Positions 23,335 to 32,246 of a stretch of DNA of 64,000 nucleotides are shown here, piece by piece (the first letter of the stretch is position 1; every line of letters starts with the position of its first letter). Position numbers and translations under genes: made by a program. The DNA is from Gordonibacter pamelaeae (GTDB lineage Bacteria; Actinomycetota; Coriobacteriia; Coriobacteriales; Eggerthellaceae): NCBI RefSeq assembly GCF_042665095.1, contig NZ_JBHTBV010000003.1; one strand, 5' to 3'. A model generated the notes under the pieces. The model was given only the letters and a program-made list of their open reading frames with translations, was not told the DNA's origin and ran no database searches.

Positions 23335-23522
23335 GGGCGCCCTGCGCCCCTGCCGCCCGCCGCCTGCCCCCCCCTTCTCCTCCAACTTCGCGCCTTCTCC
23401 CCGCTCCGCCCCGCGGCGCAGGCGGGCGCACGGCGCTGCGCGGCAGTGTAGGGGGCGGGAACTTCTGATATTCGCATGGGCAGCGCGAGGGCGTCGGCGG
23501 AGACGCGCGGCGGTTTGCTAGG

Positions 23523-24419
23523 ATGGAGGGCATGAACACGAAAGGAACCCTCCCGCCCAAGCCACCGCGGCGCAATGTAGCCGGAGCCCCTGCACCCCGG
23601 CGACGGCCGGTGCAGAGACGTGCGTCGTCACGGCGCGCCATCGTCGGGCTGTTCGCCCTGGCGCTGCTCGCCCTTGCAGCGGGCTTGACGGCCGGGCGGT
23701 GCGCCGGCACCCCACACACCGCGGCACCGGCCGCGTACACGAGCCCCTACGACTGGGAGGGCCTTGAACGCACCGGCGACCGGCTCGCCTACTACGAGAA
23801 CGGCGAGCTGCGCTCCGATCTGGGCGTTGACGTGTCCAGCCACCAGGGCGCCATCGACTGGCCGGCCGTGGCAGCCGATGGCGTGGACTTCGCCATCGTG
23901 CGCGCAGGCAACCGCGGCTACACCGAGGGCGCGCTCTACGCCGACGAGCGCTTCTCCGAGAACGTCGACGGCGCCGAGGCAGCCGGCCTGGCCACGGGCG
24001 TCTACTTCTTCTCGCAAGCCGTCACGCCCGACGAGGCCCGCGAGGAGGCCGACTTCGTGCTCGGGCTCTTGGCCGGGCGCCCCCTCGACCTGCCCGTCGC
24101 CTTCGACCACGAGCCCGTCTCAGACGAAACCGGCCGCGCGAACCATCTCGCGGGCACCGAGCTGGCCGCCTGCGCCCGCGCGTTCTGCGAGCGCATCGAG
24201 CAGGCGGGCTACGACACGCTCGTGTACGGCAACAAACGCGACATCGCCCGGTTCGGCGGCGATGTGCCCGACGGCCGCCCGGTGTGGTTCGCCGAGTACG
24301 ACGTGGCCGTGCCCACCGGGCAGTTCGACTTCGTCATGTGGCAGTACACGAGCACCGGCACGGTGGCCGGCATATCCACCCGCGTGGACCTGAACATACG
24401 TTTTGATGCCGTGGGCTGA
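23523..24419 (+). CDS. Membrane-anchored GH25 muramidase
   Basis: 298 residues. A basic, Pro-rich cytoplasmic tail (1-38) precedes one membrane segment (~39-58) and a GH25 lysozyme domain (~100-296). DVSSHQGAIDW is the first active-site strand and VAFDHEPVSD supplies the DxE-type acidic pair; YGNKRDIARF and FVMWQYTSTG are further family motifs. It should cleave the MurNAc-GlcNAc bond at the cell surface. The start could also be the ATG at 23532. The 188 bp upstream hold C-rich runs but no gene. Confidence 0.9.
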   Translation: MEGMNTKGTLPPKPPRRNVAGAPAPRRRPVQRRASSRRAIVGLFALALLALAAGLTAGRCAGTPHTAAPAAYTSPYDWEGLERTGDRLAYYENGELRSDLGVDVSSHQGAIDWPAVAADGVDFAIVRAGNRGYTEGALYADERFSENVDGAEAAGLATGVYFFSQAVTPDEAREEADFVLGLLAGRPLDLPVAFDHEPVSDETGRANHLAGTELAACARAFCERIEQAGYDTLVYGNKRDIARFGGDVPDGRPVWFAEYDVAVPTGQFDFVMWQYTSTGTVAGISTRVDLNIRFDAVG

Positions 24420-24522
24420 CGCGGCGTCGCCCGAAGCCGGCTGCCCGCGTTCTTAACCGCAACAATCGGTTGCAACCCTCGCCGAGCGAGGTGCCCTGAT
24501 CCTAAAAACCGCACATTCGTAC

Positions 24523-24551
24523 TTGACAGGCCCCCAACGCGCCAGTAGACT
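24523..24551 (+). promoter_or_regulatory. Strong sigma-70-like promoter for the MefA-like efflux gene
   Basis: TTGACA (24523-24528), 17 bp, TAGACT (24546-24551). Transcription from here would yield a leader of about 215 nt before the efflux gene, containing a small ORF. Upstream, GCAAC-aatcg-GTTGC (24460s) forms a small hairpin after the muramidase gene. Confidence 0.82.
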
Positions 24552-24586
24552 GTGCGGACTGGAACCAACCAAGGAGCTCTGTTTCG

Positions 24587-24607
24587 ATGTATCACGTATT
24601 TCAGTAG
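24587..24607 (+). CDS. Six-codon leader peptide MYHVFQ
   Basis: An AAGGAG (24571-24576) is followed by ATG TAT CAC GTA TTT CAG TAG. The ORF begins ~29 nt after the predicted transcription start and ends 167 nt before a MefA-like efflux gene. Size and pattern (M-Y-x-hydrophobic-F-x) resemble MsrDL (MYLIFM), the macrolide-arrested leader upstream of msrD in mef/msr operons. Arrest on it could expose the efflux gene; this is inference from known leader peptides. Confidence 0.6.
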   Translation: MYHVFQ

Positions 24608-24724
24608 TCGGCACGCCCACGCGCGCCGAATTCCCTCGCAACTTCCCGTTGCATCCTCATTGCCAACCGAAATGGCTGGCGCGGCCGCGTTCGCAACCCC
24701 ACACTAAAATGCACACCGCCCAAC

Positions 24725-24768
24725 ACTTGTTGCGCGGCCGACAAGTACATCGACCTTGAAGGAGCTCC
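24725..24768 (+). promoter_or_regulatory. Leader hairpins and Shine-Dalgarno of the efflux gene
   Basis: ACTTGT (24725-24730) pairs with ACAAGT (24741-24746). The efflux gene's site AAGGAGCTCC (24759-24768) contains GAGCTCC, which is complementary to GGAGCTC (24573-24579) at the leader peptide's own ribosome site. The two ribosome sites could therefore mask each other. The leader also contains GCAAC-ttccc-GTTGC around 24640-24654. Confidence 0.45.
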
Positions 24769-24773
24769 CTCCC

Positions 24774-26075
24774 ATGACCGAATCTGCCATGACCCTGAGC
24801 GCCGCGGGCCATCCGCTTCCCAAACGCTGGCTCGCCGTCATCGCCACCATCTGGATCGGCCAGGCCGTGTCCATGATAACCAGCTACGCCGCCGGCTACG
24901 CGGTGGTGTGGTACATCACCGAGACCACCGGCAGCGCCCTCATGCTGTCCGCCGCCGCCATCTGCGCCTACCTGCCGCAGGGACTGCTCTCGCCCTTCGG
25001 CGGCGTCATCGCCGACAAGCACAACCGCAAGACCGTCATGATCGTGGCCGACCTGGGCGTCGGCTTGGTGTCGCTCGGCCTGGGCGTGGCCATCTTGCTG
25101 GGGCAGGTGTCGTTCGCCCTGCTCATGATACTGGTTATCGTGCGCAGCATCGGCCAGGCGTTCCACGGGCCGGCCATGATGGCCGCCATGCCGCTCCTCG
25201 TGCCGGAACGGCACCTGCTGCGCATCAACACGCTCGACCAGCTGCTCATGAGCGTGGCGTCCATCGGCGCGCCGGCGTTCGGCATCTTCCTGTACACCAC
25301 GCTGGGCTTCCACACCGTCATGTTCCTGGACTTCTTCGGCGCGCTCGCGGCCATGGCGGGGCTCGCCTTGGCGAAGATTCCCACCGTCATCGACAAGACG
25401 GCCGAGGACCAGCACGTGCTGGCCAACCTGCGCGACGGCTGGCGCGCGCTGTCGACCAGCCGGGGCCTCGTCATCCTCATCGTGGGCGTGACCGTCGGCA
25501 TGGTGGCGTTCGCGCCGCTGGGCGCCATCTTCCCCCTCATGACCTTCGACCACTTCGGCGGCGACGGCTACGCCGCGTCGCTCATCGAGGCCGCGTTCGG
25601 CGCGGGTATGGTGGTGGGGTCGGTCGTCCTCATGGCGTGGGGCGGCGGCAAGCGCCTGGCCGGGCTCATCGCGGTGGCCGCCGCCATCGTGGGTGCCACG
25701 ACCATGGCCTGCGGCTTCCTCTCGCCGGACATGTTCTGGGCATTCGCCGCGCTGTGCGCCGTGATGGCCATGGCGTGCGCCTGGTTCAACGGCCCGCTGA
25801 TCACGCTCATCCAGCGCAACGTGCCCGAGGAGAAGACGGGGCGGGCGCTCGGCCTGGCCATGGCGGGCATGGGCCTTGCCTCCCCCGTGGGCATCGCGCT
25901 CGGCGGCATGCTGGCCGAGAGCATCGGCGTGGCCCCGTTCTTCGTGGTGGACGGCGCTATCTGCCTGGTGCTGGGCCTGGTCGTCTACCTTCCGAAGAGC
26001 GTGCGCGCCCTCGACCACGCGCCGGCCGACCAGCCGGAGGCGCCCAGCGGGCAGGCGGCGGAAGCCGAGGCCTAG
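24774..26075 (+). CDS. MefA-like MFS efflux transporter
   Basis: 433 residues with 12 membrane segments. The segment IWIGQAVSMITSYAAGYAVV closely resembles MefA's IWAGQAVSLITS region, as do VIADKHNRKTVMIVADLGVG (motif A) and VRSIGQAFHGPAMMAAMPLL. MefA-family MFS_3 pumps expel macrolides with an ABC-F partner; none is seen here. A ~25-residue Ala/Glu/Pro tail ends the protein. GAAGGAG lies 9 nt before ATG 24774. The preceding promoter and six-codon ORF suggest inducible translation. Actual substrate is unproven. Confidence 0.87.
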   Translation: MTESAMTLSAAGHPLPKRWLAVIATIWIGQAVSMITSYAAGYAVVWYITETTGSALMLSAAAICAYLPQGLLSPFGGVIADKHNRKTVMIVADLGVGLVSLGLGVAILLGQVSFALLMILVIVRSIGQAFHGPAMMAAMPLLVPERHLLRINTLDQLLMSVASIGAPAFGIFLYTTLGFHTVMFLDFFGALAAMAGLALAKIPTVIDKTAEDQHVLANLRDGWRALSTSRGLVILIVGVTVGMVAFAPLGAIFPLMTFDHFGGDGYAASLIEAAFGAGMVVGSVVLMAWGGGKRLAGLIAVAAAIVGATTMACGFLSPDMFWAFAALCAVMAMACAWFNGPLITLIQRNVPEEKTGRALGLAMAGMGLASPVGIALGGMLAESIGVAPFFVVDGAICLVLGLVVYLPKSVRALDHAPADQPEAPSGQAAEAEA

Positions 26076-26109
26076 CGCGACGGGCGCCCGCACCTCGCAC
26101 GTCCAGCAG

Positions 26110-28260
26110 CTACGACCGGCGGCTCGATCCATAGGCGGCGTTCTTGCGGTTGCCGAAGGCGCTGCCCTTGCGGGCGCCCTTCTTCAAGTCTTTCAGCACG
26201 TCCTCCTCGCTTGCGCCCTCCACGCTCGCGCGCAGCTTGACCACCTGGTCGCGCAGGCGGGCCGCCTCCTCGTAGTCCATGCTCTGGGATGCCGAGGCCA
26301 TCTCGTCCTCCATGGAGGCGATGATGCGCAGCACCTCCTCGCGCGAGAGCGCGGCCAGCTCGGCGTTCACCTGCTCGGCTGTGGTGTTGCCCACCTCGTC
26401 GGTCACGTAGTCCATGATGTCGTTGATGGCCTTGCGGATGGTCTGCGGCTCAATGCCGTGGTCCTCGTTGTACTGCATCTGTATGGTTCGGCGGCGCTTC
26501 GTCTCGTCGATGGCCAGGGCCATGGAGTCGGTTATCTTGTCGGCGTACATGATCACCTGGCCCGACACGTTGCGGGCGGCGCGGCCGATGGTCTGGATGA
26601 GCGAGCGGTGGTTGCGCAGGAACCCCTCCTTGTCGGCATCGAGGATGGCCACGAGCGACACCTCGGGCAAGTCCAGGCCCTCGCGCAGCAGGTTGATGCC
26701 CACAAGCACGTCGAACTTGCCCTGGCGCAGCTCGCGCAGGATCTCCACGCGCTCGAGCGTGGCGATGTCCGAATGCATGTAACGCGCCTTCACGCCCTGG
26801 TCCAGCAGGTGGTCGGTCAGGTCCTCCGCCATCTTCTTCGTGAGCGTGGTGATGAGCACGCGCTCGTCACGGGCGGCGCGGTCCTTCGACTCGTCGATGA
26901 TGTCGTCGATCTGCGAGGCGCTCCCGCGCACGATGATCTCGGGGTCCAAGAGGCCGGTCGGGCGGATGATCTGCTCCACCTGCTGCTGCGACACCTTCTG
27001 CTCGTAGTCGCCCGGCGTGGCCGAGACGTACACGAACTGCGGAATGCGCTCCTCGAACTCGTCGAAGCGCAGCGGGCGGTTGTCCAGGCAGCTGGGCAGG
27101 CGGAACCCGTGCTCGGCCAGCGTGATCTTGCGCGAGCGGTCGCCCTCGTGCATGCCGCGGATCTGCGGCACCGTCACGTGGCTCTCGTCGATGATGCAGA
27201 GGAAGTCCTTCGGGAAGTAGTCGATGAGCGTGTAGGGCGGCTCGCCCGGCGAGCGCCCGTCGATGTGGCGCGAGTAGTTCTCGATGCCGGAGCAGAAGCC
27301 CATCGTCTCCATCATCTCCAGGTCGTAGTTCGTGCGCATCTCCAAACGCTGCGCCTCGAGCAGCTTGCCCTCCTCCTTGAACTGCTGCAGGCGCTCGCGC
27401 AGCTCGTCGCGGATGGTGCCGAGCGCGCGGTCCATCTTCGGGCGCGTGGCCACGTAGTGCGACGCGGGCCAGATGGGCAGCGCCTCGAACTCGTTCACCA
27501 CCTCGCCTGTGACGTTGTCCACCTCCGCGATGCGCTCTATCTCGTCGCCCCAGAACTCGATGCGCAACGGGTTGTCCGCATAGGGAGGGAACACGTCCAG
27601 GTTGTCGCCGCGCACGCGGAACGTGCCGCGTTTCAGCTCGTAGTCGTTGCGGTCGTACTGGATGTCGATGAGCTCGTGGATGACGTCGTCGCGGTCCATC
27701 TCCTTCTGCTTGTCCACGAACACCGCCATGCCGGCATAGTCCATGGGCGAGCCGATGCCGTAGATGCACGACACCGAGGCCACCACGATGCAGTCGCGCC
27801 GCGAGAGCAAGGCCGACGTGGCCGCGTGGCGCAGCTTCTCCACCTCCTCGTTGATGGAAGCGTCCTTCTCGATGAACGTGTCGGACGAGGGCACGTAGGC
27901 CTCGGGCTGGTAGTAGTCGTAGTACGACACGAAGTACACCACGGAGTTGTTCGGGAAGAACTCCTTCAGCTCGCTGGCCAGCTGGGCCGCGAGCGTCTTG
28001 TTCGGCGCCATGACCAGCGTGGGTTTCTGCACGGCCTCGATGGTCTTGGCCATGGTGAACGTCTTGCCCGAGCCCGTCACGCCCAGGAGCGTCTGGTAGC
28101 GCAGGCCCTCCTCGACCCCGCGGGCCAGCTTCTCGATGGCCTGCGGCTGGTCGCCCGACGGCTCGTAGGGCGACACCACCTTGAGAGGCGTCGTTGCCAG
28201 CCGCACCTCCGGCAGCTTGCCCTCCATCTCAAGGCCCTCGATATTCGAAAGATGCGCCAC
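26110..28260 (-). CDS. uvrB: Excinuclease ABC subunit B
   Basis: 716 residues. UvrB is the DNA-damage verifying helicase of nucleotide excision repair. Walker A is GVTGSGKT, the beta-hairpin follows (YYDYYQPEAYVPSSDTFIEKD), DESH is in LCIIDESHVT, and a C-terminal UVR motif (residues ~625-665) binds UvrC. A GTG at 28260 is favoured, with GGAAGGAG 5 nt upstream; an ATG six codons earlier (28278) is possible. The C-terminus is basic (KKGARKGSAFGNRKN). It converges with the efflux gene. Confidence 0.96.
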   Translation of the reverse strand: MAHLSNIEGLEMEGKLPEVRLATTPLKVVSPYEPSGDQPQAIEKLARGVEEGLRYQTLLGVTGSGKTFTMAKTIEAVQKPTLVMAPNKTLAAQLASELKEFFPNNSVVYFVSYYDYYQPEAYVPSSDTFIEKDASINEEVEKLRHAATSALLSRRDCIVVASVSCIYGIGSPMDYAGMAVFVDKQKEMDRDDVIHELIDIQYDRNDYELKRGTFRVRGDNLDVFPPYADNPLRIEFWGDEIERIAEVDNVTGEVVNEFEALPIWPASHYVATRPKMDRALGTIRDELRERLQQFKEEGKLLEAQRLEMRTNYDLEMMETMGFCSGIENYSRHIDGRSPGEPPYTLIDYFPKDFLCIIDESHVTVPQIRGMHEGDRSRKITLAEHGFRLPSCLDNRPLRFDEFEERIPQFVYVSATPGDYEQKVSQQQVEQIIRPTGLLDPEIIVRGSASQIDDIIDESKDRAARDERVLITTLTKKMAEDLTDHLLDQGVKARYMHSDIATLERVEILRELRQGKFDVLVGINLLREGLDLPEVSLVAILDADKEGFLRNHRSLIQTIGRAARNVSGQVIMYADKITDSMALAIDETKRRRTIQMQYNEDHGIEPQTIRKAINDIMDYVTDEVGNTTAEQVNAELAALSREEVLRIIASMEDEMASASQSMDYEEAARLRDQVVKLRASVEGASEEDVLKDLKKGARKGSAFGNRKNAAYGSSRRS

Positions 28261-28339
28261 GTAAGCTCCTTCCCGCATACGTCAGGGAACCAGTGTAGCA
28301 CAGCGCATCGATTATGAACAGATGTTCGTTATTGAGTTG

Positions 28340-28936
28340 TTACAGATCCTTGCGGTACTCCCCCCACCAGGCTATCACCTGGTTGTGCAGTTCCTCGGGG
28401 GTGCCGTCGTTGTTGAACACCACGTCGGCGGCCTCGATGCGGTCGGCATCGGTGATCTGGCGGGCGATGCGGCGGCGCACGTCGGCCTCGTCGAAGCCCG
28501 ACGCCACGGCGCGCTCGATACGCACGTCCAGCGGCGCCAGCACGGCGATGACCACGTCGGCATCGTAGGCGAGCGAGGACGTGCGGTTCTTGAACACGGA
28601 GTGCTCCACCACCACGGCCGGATGGCCCGCGGCCTCCAGCTCGGCCACCTTGTCGCGATAGGCGTCCTCGATGCGCGGGACGGTGATGCGGTTGAGCTTG
28701 CGCGTCTCGGCAGGGCTCACGAACGCCTTGTGGGCGAGCGCCTTGCGGTTCACCTCGTCGCCGTCCATGATGTCGGCGCCGAACGTGTCCACCAGCTCTT
28801 CCCTCACCGTGTCCCAAGCGAGCACGTCGTGGCCCACCTTGTCGAGGTCGATGTACGGCAGGCCTGCGTCCACAAGGGCCTTGCGGGCCGTCGACTTGCC
28901 GGCGCCCATGCCGCCGATGATGAACAGCTTCTTCAT
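28340..28936 (-). CDS. coaE: Dephospho-CoA kinase
   Basis: 198 residues. Last step of CoA synthesis, phosphorylating dephospho-CoA. The P-loop is GGMGAGKST near the N-terminus; LDKVGHDVL, VEHSVFKN and the lid region VRRRIARQ are family features. The ATG at 28936 overlaps the mnmA stop (ATGA), with GGAGG 10 nt upstream. The ORF could extend upstream but that part is mnmA in another frame. Confidence 0.93.
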   Translation of the reverse strand: MKKLFIIGGMGAGKSTARKALVDAGLPYIDLDKVGHDVLAWDTVREELVDTFGADIMDGDEVNRKALAHKAFVSPAETRKLNRITVPRIEDAYRDKVAELEAAGHPAVVVEHSVFKNRTSSLAYDADVVIAVLAPLDVRIERAVASGFDEADVRRRIARQITDADRIEAADVVFNNDGTPEELHNQVIAWWGEYRKDL

Positions 28937-30003
28937 ACCGATGCTACCTCCTCGATCATGCCGCCTCCGAGCACGGTGTCGCCCACGGAGAAGACGGCGA
29001 ACTGTCCCGGCGCCGTGGTCGGCTGCGGCTCGCGCAGCACTGCACGAACGCGCCCTTCGGGTTCGGGCTCTATGATACACGGAACGGCCCGGCTTCGGTA
29101 CCGCAGTTTCACGCTGGCGGCACGCGGCCCGTCCAGGCACGCGAGGGCCTGCCACCTCACCGGGCCCGTCAGCACGCTCGAGATGCGGGCCTCGTCGGCG
29201 AATCCCACCACCAGCTCGCACGTCTCGGGCCGCTTGGCCACCACGTAGTACGGCTCGGGCGCGGCTACGCCGATGCCCTTGCGCTGCCCCACCGTGTAGT
29301 TGGCCAGCCCGTCGTGCCGGCCGAGCACAGCACCCGCGCAATCCACGATGGTGCCCGGCCGATCATCGACGCCCCGCGCGCGCAGGAACGCGCGATAATC
29401 ACCCTCGATAAAGCACACATCCTGGCTCTCGGGTTTCTCGGCAACGGGAAGCCCCAGGTCGGCAGCCAGCACGCGCACCTCCGCCTTCGTGGTGCCGCCC
29501 AGCGGCAGCACAAGGCGCGCCAGCTGCTCCTGGGAGAGCAGCGCCAGCATGTAGCTCTGGTCCTTGCGCGCGTCGAGCGCGCACTTCACCACGTAGCGCC
29601 CGCTGTCCGCAAGCTGCGCGATGCGGGCGTAGTGGCCGGTGGCCACCGACTCGCAGCCCAGCTCGTCGGCGGCAGCCAGCAGGGAGGGCAGCTTGCAGCA
29701 GGCGTTGCAGCCCACGCAAGGGCTCGGCGTGAGGCCCGCCGCGTAGGCATCCACGAACGGCTGGACCACCGCGCTCTCGAACAGGGCGGCGCAGTCCCAC
29801 TCCACATGGCGCAGGCCCAGCCGGGCGCACACCGCCGCCGCGTCGCCGACGGCGCGGTCGGCCGCCGCATCGTCGGTGAAGCGGCAGGTGACGCCTACCA
29901 CTTCGTAGCCTGCGCGCATAAGCAGTGCGGCGGATACCGCGCTGTCCACCCCGCCGCTCATGCCCAGCGCAACGCGCCGTGCGCCGTTCTCACCCGTTGC
30001 CAT
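28933..30003 (-). CDS. mnmA: tRNA-specific 2-thiouridylase
   Basis: 356 residues. It adds sulfur to U34 of tRNA Glu/Lys/Gln. The PP-loop is GMSGGVDSAV (14-23); the catalytic cysteines lie in PSPCVGCN and QDVCFIEGD; GHYARI and GQRKGIG are further conserved elements. The usual cysteine pair for persulfide relay is intact. It is translationally coupled to coaE. A -10 like TATACT sits ~30 bp upstream of the ATG at 30003. Confidence 0.95.
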   Translation of the reverse strand: MATGENGARRVALGMSGGVDSAVSAALLMRAGYEVVGVTCRFTDDAAADRAVGDAAAVCARLGLRHVEWDCAALFESAVVQPFVDAYAAGLTPSPCVGCNACCKLPSLLAAADELGCESVATGHYARIAQLADSGRYVVKCALDARKDQSYMLALLSQEQLARLVLPLGGTTKAEVRVLAADLGLPVAEKPESQDVCFIEGDYRAFLRARGVDDRPGTIVDCAGAVLGRHDGLANYTVGQRKGIGVAAPEPYYVVAKRPETCELVVGFADEARISSVLTGPVRWQALACLDGPRAASVKLRYRSRAVPCIIEPEPEGRVRAVLREPQPTTAPGQFAVFSVGDTVLGGGMIEEVASV

Positions 30004-30202
30004 CTTCCCTCCTTTTGCATCTTCTTTCGTCGCCAGTATAAAGGAAGCGATGCCCGTGCAGCGCAGCGCTTCAACTATACGTGAAGAGCCTACGCAGAAC
30101 AGCCGCAGCGCGGTATGATACGCTCTCGGCGCTCGGCGGAGCGCTATACTGGATCCTGCGCATCCCGCGCATCGACCGCAAACACAGCAAGGGGGATCGC
30201 AC

Positions 30203-32176
30203 GTGTCAGGCTCGAAGTCTCGCTATATACCGGCGCTCGACGGCCTGCGGGCTTTCGCCGTGCTCGCCGTCATCGCCTACCATATGCGCATGCCCTGGGC
30301 GCCCGGCGGCCTGCTGGGCGTCACCGTCTTCTTCGTGCTGTCGGGTTACCTTATAACCAGCTTGCTGCTCATCGAGTACGACGATACCGGCAAGATCGAC
30401 CTGCCGCACTTCTGGCTGCGCCGCATCCGGCGGCTCGTGCCCGCCATCGTGCTCGTCATCGTTTGCACGGCCGTGCTCTGCACCCTGTTCAACCACGCCC
30501 TGCTCACGAAGATGCGCCCCGACGTCCTGCCGTCCCTGCTCTTCTTCAACAACTGGTGGCAGATATTCCACGACGTGTCCTACTTCGAAGCGCTCGGCGC
30601 TCCGTCGCCGCTTGCGCACTTCTGGTCGCTGGCCATCGAGGAGCAGTTCTACCTCGTGTGGCCCGTGGCGCTGTTCGCCGCGTTGAAGCTGGGGGCGAAG
30701 AAGGGCACCGTGCGCAATGCCGTGCTCGTGCTGGCCGCGCTCTCCGCGCTGGAGATGGCGCTGCTGTTCAACCCCGCCGCCGACCCGAGCCGCGTGTACT
30801 ACGGCACCGACACCCGCGCATTCTCGCTGCTCATCGGTGCATGGCTGGCGTTCGTGTGGCCGTCGCACCTGTTGGGCGCCAAAAGCGGCGTGCGCCTGAC
30901 GAAGCGCGAGCGCTCCGTGCTCGACGGCGTGGGGGCCGCGGCGCTCGCGGGCTTGCTGCTGCTGGTGGTGTTCTCGAACGGGTTCTCGCCCTTCCTGTAC
31001 CGGGGCGGGCTCGTGCTGTGCTCGGTGCTCACCGCCGTGGTCATCGCGGCCATGGTGCATCCGGCCAGCGTCATCGGGCGCGTCGCGGGCGCGAGGCCGC
31101 TCGTGTGGATAGGCAAGCGCAGCTACGGCATATACCTGTGGCACTACCCGTTGCTGCTGCTCATGGACCCGGGCGGCATCGGCGACACGCCCTGGTGGCT
31201 CTACCTGCTGCAGCTGGCGGCCGTGTTCGGCTGCGCTGCGCTGTCGTACCGCTTCGTGGAGAACCCCTTCCGCCACGGGGCCTTCGGCCGCCTGGTGAAG
31301 AAGGTTCGCTCGGGCGAGGCGTCGCTGCCGGACTGGCTGCGCACGCACGCCGTGGGCGCCGTGGGCGCCGGCGCGCTCGTGGTCGTGGCCGCAGGCGGGC
31401 TGGCGCTCGTACCGCCCACCTCGGCCTTGGAGGGAGGCGACCTGCTGAAACAGGCCGAGCAGGGCCAGGCCGCCCCCTCGGGCCAGGCACAGGCGGAGCC
31501 CTCGGGGCAGCCGCAGGAGGAAGGGCCCTCGCAGGCGTCCAGCGGCTCCGCACCGGTCGCCGACGAGCAGCCGAAGCTCGACGTGCTCATGATCGGCGAC
31601 TCGGTATCGGTGCGCTCCATTCCCTACTTCCAAGAGCGCTTCCCCCACGGCGCCATCGACGCCGCCGTGAACCGCCAGATCTACGTGGGACAAGAAGTGT
31701 ACGACTCGTATCGCGACCAGGGCCTCGTAGGCGGCATCGTCGTGCTGGCGCTGGGCACGAACGGCCCGGCCACCGATGGTCAGCTGGACGAGATCGTCGC
31801 CGACGTGGGAGCCGACAAGCAGCTCTGGCTCGTGAACACCCGCAGCCCCCAAGACTGGGTATCCTCCACGAACGACGTGCTGGCAAGCGCCGCCGAACGC
31901 TACGGCAACGTGCACCTCATCGATTGGTTCGGTGCGAGCTCGGGGCGCGACGAGCTCTTCGACGGCGACGGCACCCATCTGACCGAGGAGGGCGCGCACG
32001 TCTATGTCGACCTCGTGTACGACGCCGTGGCCGACTACCTGCCGCAGCATGCCGATGACGCCGCGCAGCCTACCGTGCAAACCTCCGCCGACCTGGCCCT
32101 CGCCGAAATCACGGGAGCCTACCGCTCCGCCCTGGATGCGGCATCCCGCAACCTCCTCAGCCCCATCCGGCGCTAG
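30203..32176 (+). CDS. OatA-type cell-surface acyltransferase (AT3 + SGNH)
   Basis: 657 residues from a GTG with AAGGGGG upstream. The N-terminal acyltransferase-3 domain (~8-345, ten or so membrane segments) starts IPALDGLRAFAVLAVIAYHM with the catalytic His; FWSLAIEEQFYLVWP is a second hallmark. After an additional membrane helix (~385-405) and a Gln/Pro/Ser linker comes an extracellular SGNH domain (~465-610): Ser in MIGDSVSVR, Asn in GTNGP, and DGTHLTEEG with the Asp-His pair. Such enzymes O-acetylate peptidoglycan or another envelope glycan, conferring lysozyme resistance. The ~199 bp upstream contain weak promoter-like boxes only. Confidence 0.92.
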   Translation: MSGSKSRYIPALDGLRAFAVLAVIAYHMRMPWAPGGLLGVTVFFVLSGYLITSLLLIEYDDTGKIDLPHFWLRRIRRLVPAIVLVIVCTAVLCTLFNHALLTKMRPDVLPSLLFFNNWWQIFHDVSYFEALGAPSPLAHFWSLAIEEQFYLVWPVALFAALKLGAKKGTVRNAVLVLAALSALEMALLFNPAADPSRVYYGTDTRAFSLLIGAWLAFVWPSHLLGAKSGVRLTKRERSVLDGVGAAALAGLLLLVVFSNGFSPFLYRGGLVLCSVLTAVVIAAMVHPASVIGRVAGARPLVWIGKRSYGIYLWHYPLLLLMDPGGIGDTPWWLYLLQLAAVFGCAALSYRFVENPFRHGAFGRLVKKVRSGEASLPDWLRTHAVGAVGAGALVVVAAGGLALVPPTSALEGGDLLKQAEQGQAAPSGQAQAEPSGQPQEEGPSQASSGSAPVADEQPKLDVLMIGDSVSVRSIPYFQERFPHGAIDAAVNRQIYVGQEVYDSYRDQGLVGGIVVLALGTNGPATDGQLDEIVADVGADKQLWLVNTRSPQDWVSSTNDVLASAAERYGNVHLIDWFGASSGRDELFDGDGTHLTEEGAHVYVDLVYDAVADYLPQHADDAAQPTVQTSADLALAEITGAYRSALDAASRNLLSPIRR

Positions 32177-32195
32177 GCGGGTCGCCACAAAAAAG

Positions 32196-32228
32196 CGAGG
32201 GCCCCTCGCGCGATGCGAGAGGCCCTCG
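32196..32228 (-). terminator. Intrinsic terminator of rpsA
   Basis: CGAGGGCC (32196-32203) pairs with GGCCCTCG (32221-32228); an inner CTCGC/GCGAG hairpin (32205-32219) completes a long stem. On the minus strand it is followed by six T (GCTTTTTTG), so it terminates rpsA, whose stop is 19 bp away. Read from the plus strand it may also stop the acyltransferase transcript. Confidence 0.88.
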
Positions 32229-32246
32229 TGCTTGCAGCGGGAAACC

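Noticed and set aside
23335..23522. C-rich stretch before the GH25 gene as a possible gene or structured RNA
   Set aside because: Only short C-runs and an early candidate promoter are seen, with no conserved pattern or ORF.
30206..32188. 660-codon minus-strand frame opposite the acyltransferase
   Set aside because: Low-complexity His/Gln/Arg composition and no domain; the plus-strand protein has complete AT3 and SGNH motifs.
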